Part shown: piece by piece, positions 27,301 to 36,137 of the stretch
Layout: each line of letters opens with the position of its first letter
Position numbering within the stretch: the first letter of the stretch is position 1
Source: an uncultured Clostridia bacterium
GTDB lineage: Bacteria; Bacillota; Clostridia; TANB77; CAG-508
DNA length: 64,000 nucleotides
NCBI GenBank assembly: GCA_934157205.1
Contig: CAKPHJ010000005.1
Coordinates: 1 to 64,000 of the forward strand
Direction of reading: 5' to 3'
The notes under the pieces: generated by a model
What the model was told of the DNA's origin: nothing
Databases searched by the model: none
Seen by the model: only the letters and a program-made list of their open reading frames with translations
Made by a program: the position numbers and the translations under genes

Positions 27301-29301
27301 TTTGTATATCTTAATGTTAAGTCTGTTTTATTTGCCGCAGTATTTTTAGCAAATGTTATGCTTGCATTTATTATTATTTGAATTCCTTGACTTATTTCAT
27401 TTATATATTTGGTTTGTTCACCTTTTAATTCAATTGCTATTACTTTTCCTAAACCATCTATGTTTTTCAATTCTGCCTTACTTACTTCAAATTCATCAGC
27501 ATATAGTTTGTTTATACTATTTACTTTTATGCTTTCTATGCCTTGTGGTAAAATAATCAAAATTTTTGGATTTTTATACAATGTGTTTTTTTCATTTGCA
27601 GACTTTAAAACCACACTCATTTCCACATTATTTTCTTCAAGTGTGGATAAACTTGTTTTGTTTATTTTTATTTCGGCTGATGTTTCTGGTTCTTTTAGTT
27701 CAATTTTATTTTTTATATTTTGTATTTTTGCATTGCTAACATCTAAACTATTAATATTTGTATATTCTTTATATGTATAATTAATAGTTTGGCTTATTTC
27801 ATTTATGTTTTTGTATTCTTCTTTATTTTCAGCCTTTATTTGTTTTAAATCTGTTATTTCTATGCTTCCAATATTTTGTGGTTTACTTGTATTTATTAAA
27901 ATACTATTTACATTTTCAGGATATGATATTACTATATTTCCATTTTCATCTATTCCGTATTTCTTTGTTTAATTCTGCAATTATTTCACTATTTTTTGTG
28001 TTGATTATTTTTATAGTAAATTCTTCTCCTAAAACATTTACTATTTGTTGTTTATTTATATAAGAAGTTTTATATTGTATATTTGCATTTCCATTATCTT
28101 TATTGTATTGTAATTCACCTATTGTTATATCTTGTGCAATATTAGCTGTTACATCAATTTTTAATTTTGTTTTTATATCTCTATCTATATTTGCATATAA
28201 ATTCCCTTTATATATACTGTTTTCATAGTTATACATATTTAATTTAATTGTTGAGTCTTTATATTCATTATTTAATATTGCATTTTCATTTGTATTTGAT
28301 ATTATTTCTTTATTGTCTTGCAATACAATTTTTTGTTTTAATGAAATTGTTGTATCTTGTATATCTTTATATTCATCATAAATATATGTTAATATTACTT
28401 TTTCATTTGCTTTTTTGTTCCATAAAATTTTGTTATTTTGTTCATTTCCTTCGTTTTTCATTTTTATTTCTAATATTCCATTAGAATAATTAAATTCATA
28501 TTCTTTCATGTTGTTCATTTGAACATTTTTTTCTATTTTTGGTTCTTTACCATTAAGTTTTGGTACACTTATTTGTGCTGTAATGTTTTTTATAGGATAT
28601 TCATTGTTTGTTAATCCTAATTGTAATTCTAATTGTACTATTCTTTTTTCTTCTCCATTTATTATTGCTTTTTTGTTTGTTATGATATTTACATCATTTT
28701 TTATATTTTCTTTATTTATTTGTCCACTTACTAAATTTAGTTTTATGTCTTTTGTTGTATTAATTTCTACATCTTTCTTTTCTCCATTTTTGTATACACC
28801 TTTTAATTCTACATTACTTTGAAGAGAAAGTTTGCTTTGTTCAAATTGCTCTCCAATATCTGATTGTATTGGTATTTCAATTTCTTCTTGATTTCCTGCA
28901 TTTACTTGGTTTAAAACTATTTTTTTACTTTCTATTTTCTTTATATAGTCGTTTTTAGTGTCTGTTTTAAATGTAAAGTTACTATTTGTTAAATTAATTT
29001 CACCATTGAAATAGCCTTCTTGTTTTACATTTACATATAAATACATTTTTAAACTTTCACTGTTTATGGCATTAGTATTTTCAGTTACAATATTTCCATT
29101 TTCGTCTTTAAAATATGCTGAAAATTCAACATTTTTATTATTAGTTTTTGTGTCAAGATAAGAATACATACCTTCATTTCCTGTATTGTCAGATACAGCT
29201 AAAGCGATGTTATGTCCTAATAATATTAAATTCACTGATGTCATTTGCATTATTAATGCTACTACAATTATGCTTTTTAAAAGTTTCCTTTTTGTTTTCA
29301 T
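24276..29301 (-). CDS. Giant surface protein A, interrupted by a +1 shift at CGG
   Basis: Two frames join at CGG (27957-27955) to give about 1,674 residues, against 1,667 for the intact paralogue at 36138-41141. The zero frame starts at ATG 29301 (GGAGGAAAACT before it) with a signal peptide. It ends ELNKEIRNR followed by TGA. The +1 frame continues IDENGNIVISYPEN, which aligns with TDSNGNIIVTYPEN of the paralogue. The protein is a chain of beta-sandwich and DUF11-like domains. These are followed by a proline-rich P-K-P-D-N linker, an SdrD-B-like domain (ISGQVWLDENENGQKD) and a C-terminal membrane helix with a basic tail. There is no LPXTG-type motif. The paralogue has no CGG at this position. 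It is a cell-surface protein that probably works with B, encoded directly downstream. Confidence 0.8.
25378..25437 (-). repeat. 15-bp tandem repeat encoding the P-K-P-D-N linker
   Basis: Four 15-bp units (GGATTATCTGGCTTT and close variants on the plus strand) lie at 25378-25392, 25393-25407, 25408-25422 and 25423-25437. Each encodes one pentapeptide of the Pro-rich linker of protein A. Since the unit is a multiple of three, copy number can change without breaking the frame. Confidence 0.8.
27954..27957 (-). other. Putative +1 frameshift site CGGA (surface protein A)
   Basis: The zero frame reads GAA ATA CGG AAT AGA TGA. Taking CGGA as four bases gives ATA CGGA ATA GAT GAA AAT GGA and continues for 1,225 more residues. 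CGG is codon 449. A deletion in the preceding AAA run would also restore the frame, so the site is less tightly fixed than the ZIP and VirD4 cases. Confidence 0.65.
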
Positions 29302-29551
29302 AGTTTTCCTCCATGTATACAAAGTTATTCTTATATATTAAATATTATATTTTTTTGATTTTAAAAGCAATATATGTTTTTTCCAACTTTTTTTTACTTC
29401 CTTCTATTGCTTTACGGAAGCTGTATTCATGTGTTTTTTATGTATTTTTTTATATTTTAATTACATTTTTGTTACATTTAGTATTGTTTTGTCTTATTTT
29501 AATTTATTGTTTTGAAATTGTTGAAGCCTTAGGGACACAATGTTTGTGCAC

Positions 29552-29615
29552 AAAATCTCCAAGGGCTAGCAATTGTAGTTTTTATATACTAGGAAAGTTC
29601 TACTTTCCTAGTATA
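29552..29615 (+). repeat. Dispersed intergenic repeat, partial copy 4, with 14-bp hairpin
   Basis: AAAATCTCCAAGGGCTAG followed by AATTGTAG and TTTTATATA matches the 3' half of the repeats at 50788 and 56708. It leads into a perfect 14-bp hairpin TATACTAGGAAAGT / ACTTTCCTAGTATA (29585-29615). The same stem, with a different 3-base loop, is at 56766-56796. The remainder of 29302-29664 is an AT-rich upstream region of protein A with no open frame I trust. Confidence 0.65.
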
Positions 29616-29620
29616 CAAAA

Positions 29621-29650
29621 AAATAAGGAACCTTTTACAGTTCCTTATTT
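29621..29650 (-). terminator. Terminator of the PHP phosphoesterase gene
   Basis: AAATAAGGAAC and GTTCCTTATTT pair around an 8-base loop and are followed by a run of T on the minus strand. It is 14 bp after the stop of the PHP-domain gene. Confidence 0.85.
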
Positions 29651-29664
29651 AAACAATATTTATT

Positions 29665-30555
29665 TTATTTACTTACATTTTTTATAATTTGATTTACTAA
29701 GCTTTCTTCAACTGAAAGTTCAGTATTTATAAAACCTATTTCTGGTCTAATATTATCTTTTACATGGAAATCTGATCCCATGGTTATAAATAATTTATTT
29801 TTTCTGGCAAATTCTTTCCATTTTTCAGTTTCATCAAACATTTTATTGTTTCTATCTACATACAAATAGATTGCTTCTAATCCGTCTGGTTTCATTTCAT
29901 TTATTATTTCAAGTATATCTTCGTCTGTAAGATTATCTTCATGTTCATAAGCTACTGGATGTGCTAACACAACTTTACCATTAGCCTCTCTTATCATATC
30001 TGCTGCTTCTTTTGGAGTAACTGTATTCTTTTTAACATATGCAACACAGTTTTCATTCATTATTGTTTCAATAAATTCGCCTTTATTTGGAATATGTCCA
30101 AATTCATTAACGAGTTTATCATGATTTTGTTCATTATTAATAATATCCAAGGCAATATGTGCTTTTGTAACTGCATCAATTGTATCAAGCTCTTCAACAT
30201 TAAGTTTATATCCTAATTCACTTAATTTTTTGTTTACATTATGTAAATATTCGTGTCTTGCATTTCTTATTTTTAGTAATTTATTTTTAAATTTTTCATT
30301 TTTCAAATCAAATCCATATCCCAAAACATGAATTCCAACTTTTTTTGATTTTGTTGATATTTCTACAGCATTTATTAAATTTATATTTTTCTTTTTAGCA
30401 TATTCAAATAATTCTTCATTATAGGCATCAATGGTGTCATGATCTGAAATTGCAATTGTATTAATTTTACTTTCACTTGCCTTATCAATTACCTGCATTG
30501 GTGTTAATGTTCCATCTGATATTGTTGTATGTATGTGTAAATCTATTCTTTTCAT
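29665..30555 (-). CDS. PHP-domain phosphoesterase (RNase AM/YciV-like)
   Basis: This 296-residue protein is a full-length stand-alone PHP-domain protein with the metal-binding motifs in order. They are RIDLHIHTTISDG (residue 3), AISDHDTIDAYNE (about 36), AHPVAYEHEDN (about 193) and TMGSDFHV (about 255). Relatives hydrolyse 3',5'-bisphosphate nucleotides or the 5' ends of RNA (RNase AM/YciV). It starts only 8 bp after the stop of the preceding unknown gene and has no clear SD of its own, so translation is probably coupled. The pair lies between the two surface-protein pairs, with no obvious functional link to them. Confidence 0.9.
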   Translation of the reverse strand: MKRIDLHIHTTISDGTLTPMQVIDKASESKINTIAISDHDTIDAYNEELFEYAKKKNINLINAVEISTKSKKVGIHVLGYGFDLKNEKFKNKLLKIRNARHEYLHNVNKKLSELGYKLNVEELDTIDAVTKAHIALDIINNEQNHDKLVNEFGHIPNKGEFIETIMNENCVAYVKKNTVTPKEAADMIREANGKVVLAHPVAYEHEDNLTDEDILEIINEMKPDGLEAIYLYVDRNNKMFDETEKWKEFARKNKLFITMGSDFHVKDNIRPEIGFINTELSVEESLVNQIIKNVSK

Positions 30556-30563
30556 ATTTTTAA

Positions 30564-31619
30564 TTATAATTCAATTTGTTTGTTATCTATAATTGAATTA
30601 TTTTCCTTTCTTTTTATTTTTTGTACATCTATATTAGTATCTATTAAATTTTCTTTCCATTTTTTTATTTTATTTTTGAATCTTTCTTCTAGTGCTGGCT
30701 CATAAAATCTTCTTGCATTACTTTCTGTTGCAGATGCTATAAGAATATCATATAATTCTTCAGGCGTATATTTACTTACAATTTGTTTTCTACTTTGCAT
30801 TAATATATTTTCAAGTTCTTCTGGAAAATTAAATGGAGTAAAAGCTGCCATATAATCATATACATAATTATATGCTTCATCATCATATTGCCATGTTTTT
30901 CTATATGATTTTGGATGAATTGGTAAATATGGTGGTATCCCCATTTGTTCTGCCAGTTCTAATGTTTTTGGCATTTGTTCCATTAGTTTTTTTATAGTAG
31001 AATATTCTACTATGTGAGCATCAATTGGCAAAAATATTCCTGGCATTTCTCCTTTTTTTATCATTTCTGAAATTTGTTCTATATCACTCATGGTTTTAAA
31101 TGGCTTTTCATCAGAAGTATGCATTTCAGATTTTTGCAAAAGTTTACTTAGTTCTTCTTGAACTTCTTCTACATGTCCATCTTCACATACTAACCACATA
31201 TCAATATCTGGTAATCTATTTATGAGTTTTCTTGGTTTTAAGCTTTTTTTCGTCTTTGGACATGGTCTACAAATGCTTTTTAAATCTGGCATTGTATCAT
31301 ATAATTTATCTAAACAAGCTTTACATTGATATATGGACTTTTGTACTTCTTGCCCATCTTTAACTAACTGTCTATTATATCTAACTTGTTCTGTAATAAC
31401 TGGTATTGTTCCTTCCAAATTTTCGTCTAAAACATAAAAAGGATACCCTGTTCCAAAACTTCCTTTTCCGAACTTCACCTTAGATGCGATCTTGTTAAAA
31501 ACTTCTATATTCCAAACTAGATATTTTCTTTTTAAATCTGTATTAGTTTTTTCAAAGTCTGTTGAAGATTTTTCTATTCCTTTTGTTATTTCTCCTATTG
31601 TTATACTATTATCTTTCAT
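30564..31619 (-). CDS. Conserved unknown protein, possible nucleotidyltransferase fold
   Basis: This protein of about 351 residues is one I do not recognise. The N-terminal half has KFGKGSFGTGYPFYV and, about 85 residues later, LPDIDMWLVCEDG. A G-S motif followed by D-x-D is the layout of the minimal nucleotidyltransferase fold, though the gap is unusually long. The inserted segment carries QCKACLD and ICRPCPK, four cysteines that could bind zinc. The C-terminal half is helical. The ATG at 31619 is chosen because AAAGAGG lies nine bases upstream. An in-frame ATG at 31637 lacks an SD. The following PHP gene is coupled. A nucleotide-linked function would suit the PHP partner but is inference. 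Confidence 0.6.
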   Translation of the reverse strand: MKDNSITIGEITKGIEKSSTDFEKTNTDLKRKYLVWNIEVFNKIASKVKFGKGSFGTGYPFYVLDENLEGTIPVITEQVRYNRQLVKDGQEVQKSIYQCKACLDKLYDTMPDLKSICRPCPKTKKSLKPRKLINRLPDIDMWLVCEDGHVEEVQEELSKLLQKSEMHTSDEKPFKTMSDIEQISEMIKKGEMPGIFLPIDAHIVEYSTIKKLMEQMPKTLELAEQMGIPPYLPIHPKSYRKTWQYDDEAYNYVYDYMAAFTPFNFPEELENILMQSRKQIVSKYTPEELYDILIASATESNARRFYEPALEERFKNKIKKWKENLIDTNIDVQKIKRKENNSIIDNKQIEL

Positions 31620-31819
31620 TTTGCATACCTCTTTCATTCTTTTTCATTTACTACAATTTTTATTATATTTAACATCTTCTGTTTTTTTATATTTTATCAT
31701 TATAACGTATGCTTTTACCTTTTTTATTTTATCATAAAAATAGTTATTTGTGAATATCTTATTTGAAATTATAGAACAAATAGTTACAATCTAATGGTTT
31801 TAAAAAAATTAACATAAAA

Positions 31820-31851
31820 AACAACACTGTAATTTATTTTACAGTGCTGTT
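31820..31851 (-). terminator. Terminator after surface protein B'
   Basis: AACAGCACTGTAA and TTACAGTGTTGTT pair and are followed by TTTT on the minus strand, 16 bp beyond the stop of the gene. The rest of 31620-31867 shows no gene. Confidence 0.8.
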
Positions 31852-31867
31852 ATTTTATTTTTCAGTT

Positions 31868-34800
31868 TTATTTTCTTAGTACTTTTTTCTTGATTAGGAA
31901 TACTCCTGCTCCTATTATTGCTAATAGTGTTGTTCCTAAGATTATTGGTGTTACGTAATTTTTATTTGAACCAGTACCTGGTGTAACAATAACTTTTTCT
32001 GCTTCATCAAATGTTGTTGAACTTGATGTATTAATTAATGGTGTTCTTCCACTTGATGTATCTACTTGTGTTAATTCTGCTTTGTTGTCAAATACTAATT
32101 CTGAATCATTAGAGTTTGTAAGCAATTTACTTGTTTTTAATGTCTTTTCATTTTCTTGTCCAGCTTCAAGTGGTTGTACTAAACCTTCTTTTAATTTTAG
32201 AACTGTTTCATCTGTTAAATCTTCTTGTTTTTTGCTCATTATTGTATGTCTCCATGTTTTAACAGTTTGAGTTTCTTCATCAGTTTTTGTACTTGCCAAT
32301 TTTTTATTGTAGAATGTTGTTATTGTTCCATCTTCACTTGTTTCTTCTCTTACAAGTTCCCAATCACCTTCACCGTCTTGTGTAACTGTTTTTTGTATTG
32401 TTTGTATAATATCTGAATTTTCTTCTTTATTTACAATTTCCCAATCTGTATTTGTACTACTGTCATATGCAAATTCACTATCTAGATAATCATTAACTCC
32501 TGTTGGTGTAATTGTAACAGGATTTGTTGTATTTCCTGATTCTTTTCCATATGTATAGAAGTCTTCGTTTTGATAGTCATTTTCACTATTATTTTTTACT
32601 TTAATAGTGTATGTTACTTCTAATGTTGAACCTTGTAGTAATTCATTATCTATTTGTGCCCATAATTTATCTCCTGTAGATGTTAATATTTTATTTGATG
32701 TTGTAGGTTGGCCATTTACTATGTCTGTATCTACTGCTATTGTACCATTCGCAAATGTTATTTTTACGTGTGATACTTGTTTTTCAATTCCAACTTGTTG
32801 TCTTGGTCTTTCAATAATACCTAAATCAATATTTTTTGTTTCATAAGTTCCAATTACAAACTTATCTCCATCTACAATTGTTATGTTTGTGTCTATTATT
32901 GTATCACCTTTTTCAATTCCTAAATCCATTGGATTTTCTGATGATGATGATGACACCATTGTTTTTATAAGTTCTTTTCCATTATCAATATTTTTTCTTG
33001 TTGCATAATCATCTGTTGCATCTGAATATCTTGGTGTTTCTTGTTCCCACCATTTTTCTCCTGCTCCATGATAAATTGTTGCTTTATAGTTATTTACATC
33101 ATATGTTGTGTCATTATATTTTTGTCCGCCCCATTCATATTGAACTATATATTTGTCTGGAACAACTTCTGTAAATTCGAAGTTACCATTTGCATCTGTT
33201 TTTACTGAGTCTCCATATTGTTTATTGCTTGTTACACTTATTAATTTAACTGTAACTCCTTCGATGCCGTGTTCGTTTGAATCATATTGTCCATTTCCTT
33301 CTCTATAGTTTAATTTAAGTTTTTCTGGGTCAGCTTCATCTTCGAAAACACTACCTGTAATTTTTCTTGTTGCTGCATTTTGTGCTTCTAATAATAATGC
33401 TGGTGCTTTGTCTGTGTCATCTTCATATGTATCTGTATTACCTGGTATAGCATTTCCTGGTGCAGAGTCTTTATCAATTCCTGCATATAGTTTTTCTTGT
33501 TTGTCAAATACAGAGTAATTGTTTATTTCTACTACATTTTCTAATGTTGGTTTGTTATTTAAAATATTTATTGTTGCTTCTTTATTTAATTCAAATTGTA
33601 TGTATATAGATTTTTCTGATTGTGCTTCTAACCATTGATTTGTATATATTGTTGTTCCGAAGTAAGAATTGTGATCATATTCCATTTCATCACCATCAGA
33701 TTTTGAAATAGCATTTCCTTTATATAAATCATCACTGTTTATTACACTGCCATTTGCATCTAATTCATATCCTATTGCATTTAAATTATATCTACTATCA
33801 TAGTAATCTACTATACTATTTACTTTTGCATTTAAACTTGTTGATTCATTTTTCATTGCAATTCTATATGTTACAGTAACTTTTAGTTCTTTGTTTATAT
33901 CTTGTTCATTTCTGTAGTTTATGTCTGATCTGTATATAGCTTGTGAATATGACATTTGACCATAAGCACTTCCAAATTTAACACCTACATTAAATTCTTC
34001 TCCATTGTAGTCTCCTGCATTTTCAAATCTTTTTGCATATGTATATACATGGTTATATCCATTTATTGAAAGTTTAACATTTTGAACGTCTTTCTTTATT
34101 GCAAGATCTGGTTGTTCTCTTTCATATAAACCTAAGTTTATATATGTTATTTCTTCAACTGGTTTACTTGTGTCTTTAGCTTGTAATTCATCATATCTGT
34201 CTGCTACATATGATTTTCCTGTTGTTGTTACTTCTTCTGTTTCTGCTGTTATTGGAGCAATTCCTCCATTATCAACACTTTCTAATGTTGCAGTATGATT
34301 TGCTAATGTATATTTTAAGCTATGTGTAATATTTCCATTTGAATCTCTTGTATAACCTGTATCTCTGCTACTTGAACCTTTTACTTGTGCAAATTTTTCA
34401 TTAAAGCTGTTTCTTGTTTCTGTAGATTCTTCTGCTTTTGAACCATTATCTGATTCTGTATGTTTAATTACGTTTGTATATACTAGTCCATCATATTCAA
34501 ATTGAACATAATAGTTTGATAAATCTTTTACTAATATATATTCAAATCTGTATGCTCCATTTTCATCTGTTTTTGTTACACAAGCTTCTCCTTGTGCATT
34601 TTTTACTATATCACCTGTTGTTTTGTCTATTAATTTTACAGTAACATTACTCATTAATTCATCGTTTGTATCATATTCATCATTTTTATATAAGTCATTT
34701 CTTACTGATTGTTTTCCATCAATTTTGTCTTTCCATACAAATCCTGATAAATTAACTGTTGTCTTTTTGTTTGGTATTTGTAATTCTGCTGTTTTGTCTA

Positions 34801-36118
34801 CTGTTACAGATGTTGTTTTTCCGTTATTTACTATTTCATATCCTACATTTGGGTTTTTAGTTTCATATGCTATATATGTTCCTATTATTAAGTTGTTAAT
34901 TGTGAATTCACCGTTTTCATCTGTTACAAATTCTGTTGCATTTGCTTCATCTACATATGTTATTGTTCCATCACTTTCTTGATGTACGTATTTTCCCATT
35001 CCTTTGTTTTGGATTTTAAATCCTACTCCTTGTAGTTTAACAACATTGTTGTCTTGGTCTACTTTTATTACTTTAAGGTTACCTTTTATTGGGTATTCTC
35101 CATTCCATTCTGTTGATATTTCAGTTTGATTTGGTTCAAATGAAATTAGATTTTGACATTCTCTAAGATATAGAAAATACACATTAACTCCTTTTACTGA
35201 TGATGTTATTTTGACTTTTATTTTTAGGCTTTCTTCTGTTAGTTTACTGCCTTTTATTGCTATATAAAATTCAGAATTTGATGTAACCTTTGAAGCTTTT
35301 GTCCACTTACTAGATACCCAACTTCCTATTTGAACATCTTCACTATCAGCATTCATTCCATTAATGTTAATATTAGAAGAAGTAATATTTCCATCAAAAG
35401 TCCATTTGTATGGTCCAATTATAGTATATTCGCCATTTTGGGCAACTTTTAAATTATTTTTATCTGTATTATCTTTAAAATTTAGAGTTTTTGCTTCCGG
35501 TACCGTTTTTGCATACTCTTCCGCCTCACTAACAATCTTTTTTCCACGATTTGCAATAGCTTTAGTAGTATAGCCTTTACTAGTTTGATATGGATTACCA
35601 CCGTTTATCATTTTTCCTAAAGAGGTTGATGAATTATATCCTTTATATTTTTTTCCAACATCTGAATTCTTTAAATTATTAAATACAGCCCAAACAGCAG
35701 TCTGTCTTGCCCTTTTTTCAGCTGACTCTGAAGTTACCCCTAGATTTAAAATATATGCTAACTTCGCATTTTCTTTATTAGATATTGATAATTCACTACC
35801 ATTCATTCCTATACCAGTAGATGTTTTTCCTATTATTTTTAATATGTTCACAACTTTGTATTTACCAGTTTCTCTTGTATTTGTATTATGTTGTGCACAG
35901 AATAGTGGTTGCTGTGCACTCCATTTTCCAGTATCATCTGTAGAAACTTTTGTAGAATAATATTTAATATTAACTATATCTCCTATTTTTATAGTTTCAT
36001 TTTTCATACCTATATAGTAATCTGTCATTGTCATAGCATTTGAAATATTTGGTGCCATTAATATTATTATAAATATTGATGCTATTATTCCTAAAATGTA
36101 TTTTTTAAATTTTATCAT
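31868..36118 (-). CDS. Surface protein B', thioester-type adhesin, TPGTG anchor
   Basis: This 1,416-residue protein has a signal peptide (1-28). Its N-terminal domain has LFCAQHNTNT (Cys74) and RARQTAVWAVF (Gln139), the Cys-Gln pair expected of a thioester domain that bonds covalently to host ligands. One module matching those of protein B follows (G-N-L-K-V-I-K-V-D, about residue 345), then SdrD-B-like domains (LSGFVWKDKIDGKQ near 455 and ITGSVFEDEADPEK near 920). Blocks reading E-R-E-Q-P-D-L-A and E-R-P-R-Q-Q are shared with B. It ends VTPGTGSNKN, a hydrophobic helix and KKKVLRK, a sortase-type signal. It starts 19 bp after A'. It is a shorter paralogue of the B protein at 17174-24301. No sortase gene is in the window. 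Confidence 0.88.
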   Translation of the reverse strand: MIKFKKYILGIIASIFIIILMAPNISNAMTMTDYYIGMKNETIKIGDIVNIKYYSTKVSTDDTGKWSAQQPLFCAQHNTNTRETGKYKVVNILKIIGKTSTGIGMNGSELSISNKENAKLAYILNLGVTSESAEKRARQTAVWAVFNNLKNSDVGKKYKGYNSSTSLGKMINGGNPYQTSKGYTTKAIANRGKKIVSEAEEYAKTVPEAKTLNFKDNTDKNNLKVAQNGEYTIIGPYKWTFDGNITSSNININGMNADSEDVQIGSWVSSKWTKASKVTSNSEFYIAIKGSKLTEESLKIKVKITSSVKGVNVYFLYLRECQNLISFEPNQTEISTEWNGEYPIKGNLKVIKVDQDNNVVKLQGVGFKIQNKGMGKYVHQESDGTITYVDEANATEFVTDENGEFTINNLIIGTYIAYETKNPNVGYEIVNNGKTTSVTVDKTAELQIPNKKTTVNLSGFVWKDKIDGKQSVRNDLYKNDEYDTNDELMSNVTVKLIDKTTGDIVKNAQGEACVTKTDENGAYRFEYILVKDLSNYYVQFEYDGLVYTNVIKHTESDNGSKAEESTETRNSFNEKFAQVKGSSSRDTGYTRDSNGNITHSLKYTLANHTATLESVDNGGIAPITAETEEVTTTGKSYVADRYDELQAKDTSKPVEEITYINLGLYEREQPDLAIKKDVQNVKLSINGYNHVYTYAKRFENAGDYNGEEFNVGVKFGSAYGQMSYSQAIYRSDINYRNEQDINKELKVTVTYRIAMKNESTSLNAKVNSIVDYYDSRYNLNAIGYELDANGSVINSDDLYKGNAISKSDGDEMEYDHNSYFGTTIYTNQWLEAQSEKSIYIQFELNKEATINILNNKPTLENVVEINNYSVFDKQEKLYAGIDKDSAPGNAIPGNTDTYEDDTDKAPALLLEAQNAATRKITGSVFEDEADPEKLKLNYREGNGQYDSNEHGIEGVTVKLISVTSNKQYGDSVKTDANGNFEFTEVVPDKYIVQYEWGGQKYNDTTYDVNNYKATIYHGAGEKWWEQETPRYSDATDDYATRKNIDNGKELIKTMVSSSSSENPMDLGIEKGDTIIDTNITIVDGDKFVIGTYETKNIDLGIIERPRQQVGIEKQVSHVKITFANGTIAVDTDIVNGQPTTSNKILTSTGDKLWAQIDNELLQGSTLEVTYTIKVKNNSENDYQNEDFYTYGKESGNTTNPVTITPTGVNDYLDSEFAYDSSTNTDWEIVNKEENSDIIQTIQKTVTQDGEGDWELVREETSEDGTITTFYNKKLASTKTDEETQTVKTWRHTIMSKKQEDLTDETVLKLKEGLVQPLEAGQENEKTLKTSKLLTNSNDSELVFDNKAELTQVDTSSGRTPLINTSSSTTFDEAEKVIVTPGTGSNKNYVTPIILGTTLLAIIGAGVFLIKKKVLRK

Positions 36119-36137
36119 TTTTATACCCCCTTTCTTT

